A DNA stretch of 64,000 nt from Rhodopseudomonas rhenobacensis. Lineage in GTDB: Bacteria; Pseudomonadota; Alphaproteobacteria; Rhizobiales; Xanthobacteraceae. The notes beneath the pieces are model-generated. The model was not told where the DNA came from and ran no database searches. It saw only the letters and a program-made list of their open reading frames with translations. This document shows, in pieces, positions 8,788 through 17,287 of the stretch. Within the stretch, counting starts at the first letter, position 1. Each line of letters starts with the position of its first letter. The stretch spans positions 245,732 through 309,731 of the forward strand of contig NZ_JACHIH010000003.1 of NCBI RefSeq assembly GCF_014203125.1. The letters are read 5' to 3'. The translations under genes were made by a program, and so were the position numbers.

Positions 8788-9681
8788 TCACCGCCTGATG
8801 AAGTCCGACAGCGTGCGCGCCGAGCGGATGAAGGCCAGCGCGGCCGGATGGTCGATGCCGTCGCGATGCGCCAGCGCCACCTCGGAGGGGCGGATGCCGT
8901 CCAGATCGCGGATCACCACGTTGGGCAGCCGATAGTTCTGCAGCGAAGCCGGCGCGATGGCGATGCCGACGCCGGCGGAGACCAGCGAGATCAGCGAATA
9001 CATGTCGGTGGCCTCGTGGGTGGCGGCGGGCCTGATCCCGGCCTGCTGCATCACCAGCGCCAGCGTCGCGGCGAAGCCCGGCGCGTTCAGCTTGGAGTAG
9101 GTGACGAATTCGGCGCCGTCGAGATCCTGCAGCGCGAGCGGCGATCGCGAGGCCAACGGATGCGGCGCCGGCAGAAACAGCTTGTAGGGCTCCTCGTGCA
9201 CCAGAATGGTGGTCAGCCCGCGCGGGTCGCGCAGCGGAATCCGCAAGAACCCGATATCGAGTTCGCCGCTGCACAGCAGCTTGACCTGCGCGGCGGTGAG
9301 ATGATGGCGCAGGTCGAGCTCGACGTTGGGCGCCTGCTTGCGAAACTCGGTGACCAGTTGCGGGATGACGTAAGCCGCGGCGGTCGAGATGAAGCCGATC
9401 CGCAAGCGCCCGATCTGGCCGGCGGCGGCCTGCCGCGCCCGCTCCACGGCGCGGCTGCCGAGCGCGAGAATCTTGCGCGCTTCCTCGCGATACAGCGTAC
9501 CCGCATAGGTCAGCGTGGTCTTCTTGTGCGAGCGCTCGAATAGATCGACGCCGAGTTCGCGCTCGAGCTTTTCGATCTGGGTGCTGAGCGCCGGTTGGCT
9601 GAGATGCAGGCGTTCGGCGGCGCGGGTGAAGTGCAGCGTCTCCGCCACCTCGAGAAAGCACCGCAATTGGCTGGATTCCAT
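8788..9681 (-). CDS. LysR-family transcriptional regulator (malonate locus)
   Basis: 297 residues. The N-terminal winged HTH is standard (LRCFLEVAETLHFTRAAERLHLSQPALSTQIEKLERELGVDLFER). A two-lobe periplasmic-binding-like effector domain follows from about residue 90. It lies downstream of a second LysR gene in the same direction with 40 bases between them, and the two share many blocks (LRIGFISTA, LDIxFLRIPL, VTYSxxNAPG), so they look like a tandem duplication. Its place beside mdc suggests a malonate or related effector. Confidence 0.88.
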   Translation of the reverse strand: MESSQLRCFLEVAETLHFTRAAERLHLSQPALSTQIEKLERELGVDLFERSHKKTTLTYAGTLYREEARKILALGSRAVERARQAAAGQIGRLRIGFISTAAAYVIPQLVTEFRKQAPNVELDLRHHLTAAQVKLLCSGELDIGFLRIPLRDPRGLTTILVHEEPYKLFLPAPHPLASRSPLALQDLDGAEFVTYSKLNAPGFAATLALVMQQAGIRPAATHEATDMYSLISLVSAGVGIAIAPASLQNYRLPNVVIRDLDGIRPSEVALAHRDGIDHPAALAFIRSARTLSDFIRR

Positions 9682-9721
9682 GTCGTGCTCCTGATCCTGT
9701 TCGCATCGAAGGGCGGGCGCC

Positions 9722-10645
9722 TCAGTCGTGCGCCGCCAGCTCCGCGGTCTCGGCTTCGGTTTCGCGGCGGGTGCGCAACGCCAGATCGATGAACAGCCGG
9801 CAGGCCGGGCGGCTGTCGTCGCGGCGGAAGGCCAGCCCGATCTCGGCGGGCGGCAGCCAGCCCGCTTCGCGCAGCACCACGCCGGGCAGGTTGTAGTTGC
9901 GCGCCGAGATCGGCGCCACCGCGACGCCGATCCCGGCGGCGACCAGCGCCACCAGCGTGTACATCTCGCCGACCTCCTGGGCGATGGTCGGATTGATGCC
10001 GTTGCTGTTCAGCGTGCGCATGATCAGGTCGTGATAGCCCGGCGCGTTGTGCCGCGAATACATGATGAACGGCGCGTTGTGCAGGTCGCGCGGCCGGATC
10101 GAACTCTGCTTCGCCAGCGGATGCTCCGCCGGCAGCAGCAGCACGTGGCGTTCCTTGTAGACGCTGGCGATCTCCAGGCGATGCTGCGTCATCAGCGGCA
10201 AGCGCAGGAAGGCGATGTCGAGCGCCGCGGATTCGATCAGCGCCAACAGGTCGATGTTGATGCGGTTCTGCAGGCTGAGTTCGACCTGCGGGTGGATGCG
10301 GCGAAACTCGCTGATCAGCCGCGGCATGAAGCGCGCGGTGGTGGCGGTCGAGATGAAGCCGATCTTCAGATAGTTGAGGATGCCGGTGGAGGCGCGGCGC
10401 ACCCGCTCGGTGGCCTGCTCGGCGGTCGCCAGCATCTCGGTGATGTCGGCGCGGAAGATCTCGCCGGCGTAGGTCAATTTGGTCTCGTGGCGGTCGCGCG
10501 CCAGCAGCGGCACGCCGATCTCGTCCTCCAGCGCCTGCATCGCCAGCGTCAGCGCCGGCTGGGTGACGCCGAGTTTCTCGGCGGCGCGGCGGAAATGCAG
10601 ATCCTCCGCGAGCGCCAGAAAGGCTTGGATCTGTCGGATCTTCAT
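9722..10645 (-). CDS. LysR-family regulator divergent from the malonate decarboxylase operon
   Basis: 307 residues. HTH MKIRQIQAFLALAEDLHFRRAAEKLGVTQPALTLAMQALEDEIG, then a typical effector domain. It is transcribed away from mdcA across about 300 bases, the classic arrangement for a LysR regulator of a divergent operon, so it is the best candidate for the MdcR-like activator. The following gene is a paralogue. The effector is inferred (malonate), not shown. Confidence 0.88.
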   Translation of the reverse strand: MKIRQIQAFLALAEDLHFRRAAEKLGVTQPALTLAMQALEDEIGVPLLARDRHETKLTYAGEIFRADITEMLATAEQATERVRRASTGILNYLKIGFISTATTARFMPRLISEFRRIHPQVELSLQNRINIDLLALIESAALDIAFLRLPLMTQHRLEIASVYKERHVLLLPAEHPLAKQSSIRPRDLHNAPFIMYSRHNAPGYHDLIMRTLNSNGINPTIAQEVGEMYTLVALVAAGIGVAVAPISARNYNLPGVVLREAGWLPPAEIGLAFRRDDSRPACRLFIDLALRTRRETEAETAELAAHD

Positions 10646-10948
10646 GGCTGCAAACCTCCGGCGGAGCGTGTTCCACCTCTGCTATGGAACTTTAGCGTGT
10701 ATTTTTACAATTCTCAAAACTTATCACAAGAAGCAGGAATTGAAATCACAGCGACAATGCGTCGCTGCAGCGGCGCAATTTGAGTGGTGCGCGGCGGAAG
10801 TTCGCCAAATGATCATCGCCAAATCTAATCACTGATCTCAGAAAATACGATTTCTCAATTGGCTGTGAGGGGCGCAGGTTCCCGCCGTCATCAGTTGCGC
10901 GGCGCAGTCGGTGCAGGTCGCGCAATCCTTCCAATGGAGAGATCAACG
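10646..10948. promoter_or_regulatory. Divergent control region of the lysR pair and mdc operon
   Basis: About 300 bases between divergent starts, clearly more AT-rich than the flanks. An interrupted palindrome GAAAATACGATTTC (about 10838-10851) and T-N11-A-type spacings are candidate LysR operators. A GGAGA ribosome-binding site precedes mdcA. The exact promoter boxes cannot be fixed by eye. Confidence 0.4.
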
Positions 10949-12607
10949 ATGGACGTCGCAACAAGCGAAGTGGCCGGGGCTCGGTCCTGGTCAACACGGC
11001 GCGAAGGCAAACAGCGTCGCATGGCACTCGTCAGCCCGTGGATGAACGGCAAATTCCTGCCGCAAAAAAAGATCGTCGAAGCGCTCGAGACGCTGCTGGT
11101 CCCGGGCGACCGGGTGGTGATCGAGAGCGTGCAGAAGCAGGCGGATTTCCTGTCCCGCTCGCTCGCCAAGGTGAACCCGAAGAAGATTCATGACCTCAAG
11201 GCGGTGATCTGGGCGATCGCGCGGCCGGACCACATGGAGATCTTCGAACAGGGCATCGCCAGCGAAGTCGACTTCAGCTTCGCCGGTCCGCAGAGCCTGC
11301 GGCTGGCGCAGATGCTGGAAGACGGCCAGATCAAGGTCAATTCGATCAACACCTATGTCGAGCTGTCGGCGCGGATGTTCGTCGACCTGATCCCGAATGC
11401 GGTGCTGGTCTGCGCCGACATGGCCGACCGCGAGGGCAACCTCTACACCGGCGCCAACACCGAAGACACGCCGTCGATGGTGGAAGCCGCGGCGTTCCGC
11501 GACGGCATCGTCATCGTCCAGGTCAACCAGATCGTCGACAAGCTGCCGCGCGTCGACATTCCCGGCGGCTGGATCGACGTCATCGTCGAGGGCGATCGCC
11601 CCTACGCCAAGGAGCCGATCCAGACCCGCGACCCGAAGGACATCAAGGAGCTGCAGATCCTCACCGCGATGATGGTGATCCGCGGCGTCTATGAGCGGCA
11701 TCAGGTGACTTCGCTCAACCACGGCGTCGGCTTCGACACCGCGGCGATCGAACTGCTGCTGCCGACCTATGGCGGCAAGCTCGGCCTCAAGGGCAAGATC
11801 TGCCGCAACTGGATCCTCAACCCGCAACCGACCCTGATCCCGGCGATCGAGAGCGGCTGGGTGGAGAGCGTGCACTCGTTCGGCAACGAAGACGGCATGG
11901 AGAAGTACGTCGCGGCGCGCCCCGACATCTACTTCACCGGGCCGGACGGCAGCCTGCGCTCCAACCGGGTGTTCTGCCAGCTCGCCGGCCACTACGCGGT
12001 CGACCTGTTCGCAGGCTCCACGCTGCAGATCGACGCCGAGGGCAACTCCTCGACGGTGACCAAGGGCCGCATCGCCGGCTTCGGCGGCGCTCCCAACCTC
12101 GGCAGCGACGCGCGCGGCCGTCGTCATCCCTCGGCGGCCTGGCTGTCGCTGATCACTTCCGACGACGCCATCGTGCGCGGCCGCAAGCTGTGCGTGCAGG
12201 TGGTCGAGACCTTCAAGGCCGGCGGCGTGCCGCTGTTCGTTGAAACGCTCGACGCGGTGCAGGTCGGCAAGGACGCCAAGCTGCCGATCGCGCCGGTGAT
12301 GATCTACGGCGACGACGTCAGCCACGTCGCCACCGAGGAAGGCATCGCCTACCTCTACAAGGCCGACGGCATGGAGGAGCGCCGCGCCGCGGTCGCGGCG
12401 ATTGCCGGCGTCACCAAGGTCGGCCTGAAGTCCACCGCCAAGCAGGTCAAGGCGCTGCGCGAAAAGGGCGTGGTGGCTTATCCGGAAGATCTCGGCGTGC
12501 GTCGTTCCGACGCCAACCGCTCGTTGCTGTCGGCGCGCAGCATGAAGGATCTGGTGACCTGGTCCGGTGGACTGTACGAGCCGCCGGCCCGCTTCAGGAG
12601 CTGGTGA
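10949..12607 (+). CDS. mdcA: Malonate decarboxylase alpha subunit (acetyl-S-ACP:malonate ACP transferase)
   Basis: 552 residues, full length for MdcA. It moves the acyl-carrier protein from acetyl to malonyl, forming malonyl-S-ACP and acetate. The CoA-transferase-like fold is seen in VLVCADMADREGNLYTGANTEDTPS, the Gly-rich NHGVGFDTAAIELLLPTYG segment and GRIAGFGGAPNLGSDARGRRHPS. The start is the ATG after AATGGAGAG; an upstream in-frame codon lacks an RBS. It is the first gene of mdcABCDE-G-H-F. Its stop overlaps the mdcB start (TGATG). Confidence 0.95.
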   Translation: MDVATSEVAGARSWSTRREGKQRRMALVSPWMNGKFLPQKKIVEALETLLVPGDRVVIESVQKQADFLSRSLAKVNPKKIHDLKAVIWAIARPDHMEIFEQGIASEVDFSFAGPQSLRLAQMLEDGQIKVNSINTYVELSARMFVDLIPNAVLVCADMADREGNLYTGANTEDTPSMVEAAAFRDGIVIVQVNQIVDKLPRVDIPGGWIDVIVEGDRPYAKEPIQTRDPKDIKELQILTAMMVIRGVYERHQVTSLNHGVGFDTAAIELLLPTYGGKLGLKGKICRNWILNPQPTLIPAIESGWVESVHSFGNEDGMEKYVAARPDIYFTGPDGSLRSNRVFCQLAGHYAVDLFAGSTLQIDAEGNSSTVTKGRIAGFGGAPNLGSDARGRRHPSAAWLSLITSDDAIVRGRKLCVQVVETFKAGGVPLFVETLDAVQVGKDAKLPIAPVMIYGDDVSHVATEEGIAYLYKADGMEERRAAVAAIAGVTKVGLKSTAKQVKALREKGVVAYPEDLGVRRSDANRSLLSARSMKDLVTWSGGLYEPPARFRSW

Positions 12608-13554
12608 TGCAGTCAGCTCTTGCACAACCTGCGCTGCAGGCAAGGAGACGCGAGGTGTCGTCGTTCGCGGCCTCGATCTCGGCCCTGCCGACGCGGATCG
12701 CCACCCTGGCGGTGGAGTCGCTGATCGCAGAAGCCAGCCTGACGCCCAAGCCAGGGCTGGTCGACAGTCGCGGACCCGGCGCTCATGCCGACCTCGACAT
12801 CGCGCTGATGCATCGCTCGGCCCGCTCGCTGTTTCCCTGTTTCAGGGAGATGGCCCGCGCGGTCACCGGGATGACGCCGAGCCGGCAAGTACGTGAAAAG
12901 CTTGCCGCGATCGGTCGGGACGGCGAAGCCGCGATGTTCGCGGCGACCGGCGGGGTAAACACCCATAAGGGTGGGATCTGGTCGCTCGGCCTGCTGACGG
13001 CGGGGGCAGTGATGTCATCCCGTCCCGGCGATGCCGTGGAGATCGCGTCGATCGCCGGCAGCATCGCCCGGCACAGCGACAGCCGGATGCCGAGCGATGC
13101 TACCAACGGCAGTCGGGTGGTCGAGCGCTACGGCGTGCCCGGCGCCCGCGGGGAAGCCCAGGACGGCTTTCCTCACGTCGTCGGCGTCGGCTTGCCGGCG
13201 CTGCGGCAGGCCCGCTCACGCGGCGTCGGCGAGACCTTCGCCAGACTCGACGCGCTGCTGTCGATCATGGCGAAGCTCGACGACACCTGCCTGCTGCACC
13301 GCGGCGGTCCCAAGGCCCTCGATACGGCGAAGTCCGGCGCTGCCGAGATCCTGCGGCTGGGCGGCACTTCGACCCAAGCTGGGCTCGATGCCCTCGATCA
13401 GTTGGACATCGACCTGCTCGAACTGAACGCATCTCCAGGTGGCAGCGGAGATCTGTTCGCCGCCACCCTGTTCCTGGACTCACTCAATCAACTGTCGTCG
13501 GGCCTGCCTGTCGACCTCGATCAAAACGGAGATTTTTCGCAATGGAAATCCTGA
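12607..13554 (+). CDS. mdcB: Triphosphoribosyl-dephospho-CoA synthase for malonate decarboxylase
   Basis: 315 residues of the CitG/MdcB family. It makes the prosthetic-group precursor 2'-(5''-triphosphoribosyl)-3'-dephospho-CoA from ATP and dephospho-CoA. Family motifs are SLTPKPGLVDSRGPGAH near residues 46-62, GGVNTHKGGIWSLGLL near 117-132 and DDTCLLHRGG. The ATG overlaps the mdcA stop; a GTG one codon earlier is also possible. The 3' end overlaps mdcC by 13 bases, which suggests translational coupling. Confidence 0.93.
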   Translation: MQSALAQPALQARRREVSSFAASISALPTRIATLAVESLIAEASLTPKPGLVDSRGPGAHADLDIALMHRSARSLFPCFREMARAVTGMTPSRQVREKLAAIGRDGEAAMFAATGGVNTHKGGIWSLGLLTAGAVMSSRPGDAVEIASIAGSIARHSDSRMPSDATNGSRVVERYGVPGARGEAQDGFPHVVGVGLPALRQARSRGVGETFARLDALLSIMAKLDDTCLLHRGGPKALDTAKSGAAEILRLGGTSTQAGLDALDQLDIDLLELNASPGGSGDLFAATLFLDSLNQLSSGLPVDLDQNGDFSQWKS

Positions 13555-13835
13555 ACTTCGAATTCCCTTCATCGAAGGTGAAAGCGCGACGCGCCCACGT
13601 CGGCGTGGTCGGGTCGGGCGATCTTGAGATCCTGATGGAGCCGTCGGTGGACGGCGAGACCCGCGTCACCATCCAGACCAGCGTCGCCGGCTTCGTCGAC
13701 ACTTGGAAAGCGGTCGTCGAGCGCTTTCTGCAGCAGCATCCGGAAGCTGCAAACATCGAAATCCACGATTTCGGCGCCACTCCGGGAACGGTGGCGCTGC
13801 GTCTCCAGCAGGCCGTCGAGGTGAGCAAGTCATGA
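13542..13835 (+). CDS. mdcC: Malonate decarboxylase acyl-carrier protein (delta subunit)
   Basis: 97 residues. This small protein carries the phosphoribosyl-dephospho-CoA thiol arm on which malonyl and acetyl groups ride. Ser25 in VVGSGDLEIL is the expected attachment site. The size and the conserved DFGATPGTVALRLQQA end fit MdcC. The start lies inside the end of mdcB and the stop overlaps the mdcD start (ATGA). Confidence 0.93.
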   Translation: MEILNFEFPSSKVKARRAHVGVVGSGDLEILMEPSVDGETRVTIQTSVAGFVDTWKAVVERFLQQHPEAANIEIHDFGATPGTVALRLQQAVEVSKS

Positions 13836-14704
13836 CCTTCGAAATCACACTTTCCGACGAAGTGCTCGCGCTCAGCGCGCGCCGCAGCTACATCGAGCTC
13901 AACGCCCGCGCGCGCGCTCTTCAGCTGCTCGATGACGGCACCTTCCACGAATTGCTCGGTCCGTTCGACCGGGTGGAATCGCCCTGGCTGCCGATGCAAG
14001 GCATCGTCACCCAATCCGACGACGGCTGCGTCGTCGCCAAGGGCAAGATCGACGGCCAGCCGGCCGTGGTGATCGCCATGGAGGGCAAATTCCAGGGCGG
14101 TTCGATCGGCGAAGTCTGCGGCATGAAAATGGCCGAAGCCTTCCGCCTCGCCCGGCTCGACAACGAGAAGGGGATTCCGACCCGCGCGGTGTTGTCGCTG
14201 GAAAGCGGCGGCGTGCGGCTGCAGGAAGCCAACATGGGCGAATTGGTGATCGCCGAGATCTACGCGGAGATGGTTGCCCTGCGCAAGCACACCCCGCTGA
14301 TCGTGGTGATCACCGGGCCGACCGGCTGCTTCGGCGGCATGTCGCTCGCCGCAGGTCTCGCCTCCTACGTGGTGATGACGCGGCAGGCCCGCCTCAGCAT
14401 GAACGGCCCCGAGGTCATCGAGCTGGAAGCCGGAAAGGACGAGTTCGTCGCCGCCGACAAGCCGTTCGTCTGGAGCGTCAACGGCGGCGCGCAACGCTTC
14501 GCCACCGACTTTGCCGACGTGCTGCTCGAGGACGATGCCGACGCGGTGACCCAGGCGGTGACCGAGCTGTTCCGCAAGGGCCAGCCCGCGCAGCTGCGGA
14601 CCGACAAGTACGAACTCTTCATCAAACGCCTGAAGTTCTTGGACCCAGCCAAGCAATGGGTCGCCGAAGACATCCGTAACGCATGGAAGGCAGTAGCGAA
14701 ATGA
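13832..14704 (+). CDS. mdcD: Malonate decarboxylase beta subunit
   Basis: 290 residues. With MdcE it forms the malonyl-S-ACP decarboxylase, a crotonase/carboxyltransferase-like pair. Visible family blocks are KIDGQPAVVIAMEGKFQGGSIGEVCG-like at about residues 70-95, VLSLESGGVRLQEAN and VVITGPTGCFGGMSLAAG (oxyanion glycine-rich segment). It starts in an ATGA overlap with mdcC and ends in an ATGA overlap with mdcE. No membrane decarboxylase subunits (MadB-like) are present, so this is the cytoplasmic, sodium-independent type. Confidence 0.93.
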   Translation: MTFEITLSDEVLALSARRSYIELNARARALQLLDDGTFHELLGPFDRVESPWLPMQGIVTQSDDGCVVAKGKIDGQPAVVIAMEGKFQGGSIGEVCGMKMAEAFRLARLDNEKGIPTRAVLSLESGGVRLQEANMGELVIAEIYAEMVALRKHTPLIVVITGPTGCFGGMSLAAGLASYVVMTRQARLSMNGPEVIELEAGKDEFVAADKPFVWSVNGGAQRFATDFADVLLEDDADAVTQAVTELFRKGQPAQLRTDKYELFIKRLKFLDPAKQWVAEDIRNAWKAVAK

Positions 14705-15525
14705 CCGATCCCCTGAACAATCGCGGCCGCAAGTGGTTCGAGGCCCTGACCGGCAGCGACGGCAAGGTCGAGGGCAATCCCGGCTCGCTGATGGTGGCCG
14801 AGGCCACGCTCGGCGGCGAGAAGGCGGTGTTCGTCGGCGTCGCGCCCGACGCCAATGCGCGCTTCCCGCGCACCGGCCACACCGAGGTCGGGCTCGAAGA
14901 AGGCTGGTACGGCACCAAGAATCTGCGTGCCGTGATCGAAGCCGACAAGAACGGTCCGAAGCGCCCGATCATCACGGTGTGCGACTCCAAGAGCCAGGCC
15001 TATGGCCGCCGCGAGGAGTTGTTCGGCATCCACGTCGCCGCCGCCGCGATCATTGCCGCCTACGCCGATGCCCGCGCCGCCGGCCATCCGGTGATCGCGC
15101 TGATCGTCGGCCGTTGCGTGTCGGGCTCGTTCCTGGCGCTCGCCGGGCAAGCCAGCCGGATGATCGCGTTCGACGATCCGGAAGTGCTGATCCACGCGAT
15201 GTACAAGGATGCCGCCGCGCGCATCACCAAGCGCAGCGTCGCCGAACTCGACAAGCTCGGCGAGACCATCGTGCCGATGGCCTACGACATCGGCTCGTTC
15301 AACAAGCTCGGCGGTCTGCACAAGCTGTTGAAGATCGCCGATCCGGACACCCCGGCGCCGGCCAGCCTCGAGCAGGTGAAAGCGACGCTGATCGAAGCGA
15401 TCGCCGACGCCCGCAAGTCGCCGCGCAATCTCGACGCAAGGTTGGAGTCGGACGGCGCCAAGGCGTTCCGCAAGGCCTCGCTCAAGGTGCGTCAGATGAT
15501 GACCGAGCAGTGGGCAGCCTGCTGA
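14701..15525 (+). CDS. mdcE: Malonate decarboxylase gamma subunit
   Basis: 274 residues, the partner of MdcD in decarboxylating malonyl-S-ACP to acetyl-S-ACP. Motifs include the N-terminal GRKWFEALTG, central DSKSQAYGRREELFGIHVA, VGRCVSGSFLALAGQASRMIA and HAMYKDAAARITKR. It is ATG-coupled to mdcD. A strong GC hairpin follows before mdcG. Confidence 0.93.
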   Translation: MTDPLNNRGRKWFEALTGSDGKVEGNPGSLMVAEATLGGEKAVFVGVAPDANARFPRTGHTEVGLEEGWYGTKNLRAVIEADKNGPKRPIITVCDSKSQAYGRREELFGIHVAAAAIIAAYADARAAGHPVIALIVGRCVSGSFLALAGQASRMIAFDDPEVLIHAMYKDAAARITKRSVAELDKLGETIVPMAYDIGSFNKLGGLHKLLKIADPDTPAPASLEQVKATLIEAIADARKSPRNLDARLESDGAKAFRKASLKVRQMMTEQWAAC

Positions 15526-15536
15526 CACCGCCAACG

Positions 15537-15565
15537 CGCTCGCCCGGGATCAGCCCGGGCGAGCG
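15537..15565 (+). terminator. Intra-operon GC hairpin between mdcE and mdcG
   Basis: A perfect 12-bp stem (CGCTCGCCCGGG / CCCGGGCGAGCG) with a 5-base loop and no U-run after it. It separates the catalytic subunit genes from the maturation genes. It could partly terminate transcription or protect the mdcABCDE message so that structural subunits are made in excess over MdcG/MdcH. Confidence 0.5.
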
Positions 15566-15612
15566 CAGCTTCCCCCCGCGTTCAAAAGACGCGCTCGCGT
15601 CTGACGTGCATC

Positions 15613-16278
15613 ATGTCCGATCCCCGCATCCCGCACCCGCTCCGTCCGCATGATCTCGTGTGGATCGACGAACCGCGGACCCTCATTTCAGAGACGCCGA
15701 CGCCGGCCTGGGTGTTCGCCGCGCTCGACTCCGAGCCCGTCGCGGTGGTGCGTCGCGGCCGTGCCGCCGAGGGGCTGATCCCGGTCGGGATTCGCGGCGC
15801 CGCGCGCAACGAACGATTTGCCGGCGCGGTGTCGCTAGGCTCAGTGACCAAGCGGGTCGAACCCGGCGATCTGCTGATCGATCGCCATGAGCCGACCGCG
15901 GCGCGCTTCGCCACGATCCCGGCGCTGCGCGGCTTTCTTGCCGTCGAAGTGGCCCTCGCCGGGCTGGCCTGGCCGTGGGGGCCGGTCGGTAGCGTCGGTT
16001 TCGAACTTGCGACCGGGCGGCCGACCGCGACGGTGTCGAGCGATCTCGATCTCGTCGTCTACGCCGAACAGCCGATCGCCGAGCAGGTCGGCCGCGAGTT
16101 GCTGCGCACCGTCGATGCGGTCGACGGCACAGCCGACATCCAGGTCGAGACCCCGCAGGGGTGTTTCTCGCTCCGCGAATATTGCAACGGCCGCTCGCTG
16201 CTGCGGCGGCTGAAGACTTGCGACGGATCACGCCTGGTCCGCGACCCGTGGCGCATCACCGAAGGAGACTTGCAATGA
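15613..16278 (+). CDS. mdcG: Phosphoribosyl-dephospho-CoA transferase (holo-ACP synthase of malonate decarboxylase)
   Basis: 221 residues. It attaches the prosthetic group made by MdcB to Ser25 of MdcC. The nucleotidyltransferase signature is the SSDLDLVVY segment near residues 144-152, and the N-terminus HDLVWID and the RGxxRNERFAG segment fit MdcG. The stop overlaps the mdcH start by 4 bases. Confidence 0.92.
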   Translation: MSDPRIPHPLRPHDLVWIDEPRTLISETPTPAWVFAALDSEPVAVVRRGRAAEGLIPVGIRGAARNERFAGAVSLGSVTKRVEPGDLLIDRHEPTAARFATIPALRGFLAVEVALAGLAWPWGPVGSVGFELATGRPTATVSSDLDLVVYAEQPIAEQVGRELLRTVDAVDGTADIQVETPQGCFSLREYCNGRSLLRRLKTCDGSRLVRDPWRITEGDLQ

Positions 16279-17210
16279 GCATCGCCTTTCTATTTCCCGG
16301 CCAAGGATCGCAGCGCCCCGGCATGCTGCACGAATTGCCGGCGCACCCCAACGTCGCGCTGACGCTCGACGAAGCGAGCCAGTTGCTCGGCCGCAACGTG
16401 CTCGAGCTCGACGAAGAAAAGATTCTCGAATCCACGGTGTCGACCCAGGTGGCGATCTACGTCGCCGGCGTCGCGATGGCGCGGGCGCTCGCCGCGGAGG
16501 GGGCGTTACCCAGCGCCGTCGCCGGTCTCTCGGTGGGCGCCTACGCCGCGGCGACCGCGTGCGGCGCGCTGGCATTCCGCGACGGGCTGCGCCTCGTGCA
16601 TCTGCGCGCCTCGCTGATGGAGCAGCAATTCACCACGGGCTACGGGCTCGCCGCCATCGTCGGCCTCGACGAGGAGCAGGTCTCAGCGCTGGTCGCCAAG
16701 GCCACCACCGAGGAATTCCCGGTCTATGTCGGCAACCTCAACGCGCCGCGGCAGATCGTCGTCGCCGGCGCGCTGCCCGGCGTCGACCGCGTGGTTGAAT
16801 TGGCGCTGGCGACCGGCTGCAAGAAGGCCGAGCGGCTCGCCGTCAAGGTGCCGTCGCACTGCCCGCTGTTGCAAAACGTCGCCGACGTGCTGGTCGACAA
16901 ATTGAAGACGCTCGAACCGGGCACGGTGCGCGCGCAATACATGACCAACCGCCGGGCGCGGCCGACCCGGGTGCTCGACCGCATCCGCGAGGACTTCGCC
17001 ACCAACATCGCGCATCCGGTGCGCTGGCACGACTCCACGCAGGTGCTGGTCGAACTCGGCACCACGCTGTTCGTCGAGATGAACCCCGGCACGGTGCTGT
17101 CGAAGCTGACCGCCGAAGCCTTCCCGCAAGTGACGTCGATCGCCATGGCCTCGACGCCGCTCGACAACGCGGCGCGGCAGATCCGCGACGCCATGGAGGT
17201 GCTCGACTGA
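16275..17210 (+). CDS. mdcH: Malonyl-CoA:ACP transacylase for malonate decarboxylase
   Basis: 311 residues of the FabD/MdcH acyltransferase family. It primes the decarboxylase by loading malonyl from malonyl-CoA on the ACP thiol. The N-terminal FLFPGQGSQRPGM and the nucleophile elbow GLSVGAYAA (Ser in GxSxG, near residue 85) are clear, and the second catalytic His fits VPSHCPLL. The start follows AAGGAGA and overlaps mdcG. Confidence 0.93.
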   Translation: MSIAFLFPGQGSQRPGMLHELPAHPNVALTLDEASQLLGRNVLELDEEKILESTVSTQVAIYVAGVAMARALAAEGALPSAVAGLSVGAYAAATACGALAFRDGLRLVHLRASLMEQQFTTGYGLAAIVGLDEEQVSALVAKATTEEFPVYVGNLNAPRQIVVAGALPGVDRVVELALATGCKKAERLAVKVPSHCPLLQNVADVLVDKLKTLEPGTVRAQYMTNRRARPTRVLDRIREDFATNIAHPVRWHDSTQVLVELGTTLFVEMNPGTVLSKLTAEAFPQVTSIAMASTPLDNAARQIRDAMEVLD

Positions 17211-17287
17211 CCCCTCCCGCATCACCGGCTCGCTGAGCTTTCCAACCTCCCATTTTCGCACATCAAACACCCCCAACGGAGACTGAC

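Noticed and set aside
9510..10676. 388-residue frame overlapping the two LysR genes
   Set aside because: Out-of-frame shadow; both LysR reading frames have full HTH and effector domains.
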